From the NCBI GenBank assembly GCA_020057445.1, contig JAGVFV010000070.1, positions 1 to 14,383 of the forward strand: a stretch of DNA of 14,383 nucleotides, read 5' to 3'. The position numbers and the translations under genes are program-made. Origin of the DNA: an archaeon (GTDB taxonomy: Archaea > Nanobdellota > Nanobdellia > Woesearchaeales > JAHJEM01). The notes under the pieces are model-generated. The model saw only the letters and a program-made list of their open reading frames with translations, was not told the DNA's origin and did not search any database. The first letter of the stretch is position 1, and each line of letters starts with the position of its first letter. Of this stretch, positions 12,466 through 14,383 are shown one piece after another.

Positions 12466-14268
12466 CTAAAATTTTCTCTCCAGACGTATCTTCGGGTACA
12501 CGGTAAGCGACATCAATTCGTCCAAAAGGAGTTTGAACGCGTACGACATCTCCACATTCGAGACCTCGTCATTCTCGAACGTGATCGGCCCGACAGACTT
12601 GTTCTTCCTCGAATCATGATATCCCATAAGGCCATACTCTTCAGAGATCGGGATGATCACCTTGTCTGAATCAAACCTCTCCTTCAAGAGAAGGCTCGCA
12701 CCATGCGCGACAAACGTGTCCTTCTCCATCTCTCCAAGACGCAGGCCTCCTTCCTTGGCGCGGCCTTCTGTAGGCTGGCGCGTCAGGAGCTGGATAGGGC
12801 CTCTTGCCCTTGAGTGCACCTTGTTTGCAACCATGTGCTTGAGCTTCAGATAATAGATGTTCCCGATATAGATCCGCGCAGGATATACTTCTCCCGTCGT
12901 CCCATTATACATGAGTTCGGTCCCGTTCTCACGGAAACCGAGTGAGGAAAGCTCCTTCCTGATGTCCTCTTCAGACTCGCTCTCATATATCGTACCGTTG
13001 ATATACCTTCCTGCAAGCGCTCCTGTCTTTCCTGCAAGGATCTCAAGGAGGTGAGCGACCGTCATCCTCGACGGGATGCCGTGCGGGCCGAACATGATGT
13101 CTGGCTTCATGCCTGACGCGGAGATCGGCATGTCCTCTTCAGGGACGATGAGCGAGATCACTCCCTTCTGCCCGTGACGAGAGGTGAACTTATCACCTAT
13201 CTCAGGGATGCGAAGATCGCGAAGGCGCACCTGGATGAGCTTGTTCCCTTCCTCATTTTCCGTTATCAGGACAAAATCGACAACACCCTTCTCACCATGC
13301 TTGAGGCTCATGGATGATTCCCTACGGGAGCTTGTCGCAAGATTATACTCATCAAGGCTTGAGAGGAAACGGGGAGGAGACGTCTTTCCGATGATCACAT
13401 CGCTCTCGCCGACAACAGCCTCTGGATAGATGATGCCGTCCTGCTCAAGGAAACGATAATCATGCTCTGATCTGAATCCCTTGACATCCTTGTCCGGGAT
13501 GCACACTTCATCGATGAGGCCGCCAGAATAGCGCAATTCCTCGCTGATTATCGGACGATAATAAGAAGAACGGGCAAGGCCTCGATCAATGGAACCCTTG
13601 TTCACGATGATCGCGTCCTCCATATTATACCCCTGATATGACATGATGGCGAGGGTGACATTCATCCCTGAAGGATGCTTATGATACTCGAGCACCTGGT
13701 CCATCAGTGTCCCGACGACCGGGACCTGCGGGTAATGCAGGACGTTGACGTCCATGTCCATCCTGTTGAAATAATTGGCAGCATAAAATCCGATGGCCTG
13801 CTTCTGGTTCTTGCTCCCTTGCGTGAGCCGTACTTGATGGTCATAATTGCCAAACGGCACAAGGGATGTGGTGATGCCAACGATCGCAAGAGGCATGACC
13901 TCAAGATGAGTATGCTCGGGAGTCAGTTCCTCCTCAAAAAAAGCGATGAACGCATTCTCTTCCTCAGCAGGGTCAAGATATTCGATGACGCCCTGCTTGA
14001 GCAGGTCGCTCCATGCGAGCTCGTTCTTCTGCAATTGCTCGATGTGCTTCTCGGTCAACAACGGCTTTCCTTCCTTGACCACGATGAGCGGCCTGATGCA
14101 CCTGCCCCTGCATATCTCCACAAAGACCTTGTCTGTCTCTTCGTCAAACATGACATTCAGCGCAGAAGGCAGCTTATTCATGCGCCTCGCGCCGATGAGC
14201 GCGTCCGCAAAGTCACGCCCATTCTTCACGCTTCCGACAAATTGGCTATCGAGATAGACTTCTGTCAT
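12466..14268 (-). CDS. rpoB1: DNA-directed RNA polymerase subunit B' (C-terminal part of split RpoB), lacking its zinc site
   Basis: The 600-residue protein starts at ATG 14268 (MTEVYLDSQF), 4 bases after the B'' stop. The open frame extends to 14331, but that part overlaps B'' and is not homologous. Hybrid-binding and catalytic blocks are present: MSYQGYNMEDAIIVNKGSID (209-228), GDKFTSRHGQKGVISL (358-373), KPDIMFGPHGIPSRMT (388-403) and RARGPIQLLTRQPTEGRAKE (487-506). The C-terminal anchor SYAFKLLLDELMS is intact. Just before it, where archaeal B' carries a zinc ribbon (C-x2-C ... C-P-x-C), this sequence reads ISEEYG and SVGPIT. The four ligands are Ser542, Tyr545, Gly560 and Thr563, with no gap in alignment. 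The rest of the operon follows downstream. Confidence 0.95.
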   Translation of the reverse strand: MTEVYLDSQFVGSVKNGRDFADALIGARRMNKLPSALNVMFDEETDKVFVEICRGRCIRPLIVVKEGKPLLTEKHIEQLQKNELAWSDLLKQGVIEYLDPAEEENAFIAFFEEELTPEHTHLEVMPLAIVGITTSLVPFGNYDHQVRLTQGSKNQKQAIGFYAANYFNRMDMDVNVLHYPQVPVVGTLMDQVLEYHKHPSGMNVTLAIMSYQGYNMEDAIIVNKGSIDRGLARSSYYRPIISEELRYSGGLIDEVCIPDKDVKGFRSEHDYRFLEQDGIIYPEAVVGESDVIIGKTSPPRFLSSLDEYNLATSSRRESSMSLKHGEKGVVDFVLITENEEGNKLIQVRLRDLRIPEIGDKFTSRHGQKGVISLIVPEEDMPISASGMKPDIMFGPHGIPSRMTVAHLLEILAGKTGALAGRYINGTIYESESEEDIRKELSSLGFRENGTELMYNGTTGEVYPARIYIGNIYYLKLKHMVANKVHSRARGPIQLLTRQPTEGRAKEGGLRLGEMEKDTFVAHGASLLLKERFDSDKVIIPISEEYGLMGYHDSRKNKSVGPITFENDEVSNVEMSYAFKLLLDELMSLTVYPKIRLERKF

Positions 14269-14272
14269 GGTA

Positions 14273-14383
14273 TCACTTGACCGGTTCCAGACCAAATTTC
14301 TTGAGTTGTTGCAGCACTTCCTTCTCATCAAGGCCGGCGCTCACGCTTGCCAAGAGGGCGAAGTTCTTTCGAAGGCCGATATT
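14273..14383 (-). CDS. rpoB2: DNA-directed RNA polymerase subunit B'' (last 36 codons only)
   Basis: The frame enters at the right edge and ends at TGA 14273-14275. The residues NIGLRKNFALLASVSAGLDE correspond to the VGLxKNLALxAxVS segment found mid-protein in undivided RpoB; after 16 more residues the subunit stops. The next gene then begins with the strand EVYLDSQFVG that follows directly in fused RpoB. This is the B''/B' division known from methanogens, Archaeoglobus and halophiles. The rest of the gene lies outside the window. Confidence 0.88.
   Translation of the reverse strand, partial: NIGLRKNFALLASVSAGLDEKEVLQQLKKFGLEPVK

Noticed and set aside
14269..14331. Extension of rpoB' to an upstream ATG adding 21 residues (MMRRKCCNN...)
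   Set aside because: These codons overlap the end of rpoB'' in a different frame and have no RNA polymerase similarity; MTEVYLDSQF at 14268 matches where B' subunits begin.

Overview
The window is archaeal. The evidence is an RNA polymerase cluster with largest subunit split into A' and A'' and second-largest subunit split into B'' and B', followed by eukaryote-like L30e and a short NusA; many genes whose start codon lies about 25 bases after a TATA box (leaderless); and a tRNA with two introns at bulge-helix-bulge motifs. Small coupled genes, toxin-antitoxin-like pairs and degenerate informational proteins suggest an uncultivated DPANN-type archaeon (Woesearchaeota/Pacearchaeota-like). That placement is inference.

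Right half (8051-14383, minus strand): a tight operon reading leftward, rpoB'' (only its last 36 codons) - rpoB' - rpoA1 - rpoA2 - rpl30e - nusA, with gaps of 12 bases or fewer, or 4-base overlaps. In most archaea rps12 follows nusA directly. Here rps12 (6104-6541) is separated from nusA by about 1.5 kb. That block holds a plus-strand HExxH metalloprotease-like gene whose stop overlaps the nusA stop, a minus-strand pair (small RelE/DUF4258-like protein plus zinc-ribbon/AbrB-like protein) with a perfect palindrome at its promoter, and a 175-base hairpin-rich GC island. rps12 therefore has its own promoter.

Centre (5855-6075, minus): tRNA-Glu(CTC) with two introns, one in the D-loop and one at the canonical 37/38 site, with its own TATA box and a terminator hairpin.

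Left half (1-5870): an AT-rich accessory region. It holds a choline-kinase/APH-like kinase overlapping a ParB/Srx-like gene, a BRO-N/antirepressor gene with a small coupled partner, a ribbon-helix-helix gene with a coupled unknown gene, an orphan 139-residue protein, a DIP1984-family coiled-coil protein with a tiny coupled ORF, and the beginning of an AbiEi-like regulator. A 52-base direct repeat carries the tRNA-Glu 3' end and its terminator. It occurs at the tRNA and again 2.8 kb away at 3082-3133, so the intervening segment looks like an island inserted at the tRNA. Two related elements (1072-1157 and 3106-3191) each combine a minus-strand TATA box, a conserved core motif and a hairpin plus seven-T terminator at nearly identical spacing. 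They look like a two-copy family of about 56-nt small RNAs whose 3' ends resemble the tRNA-Glu 3' end. This is the best candidate for something undescribed.
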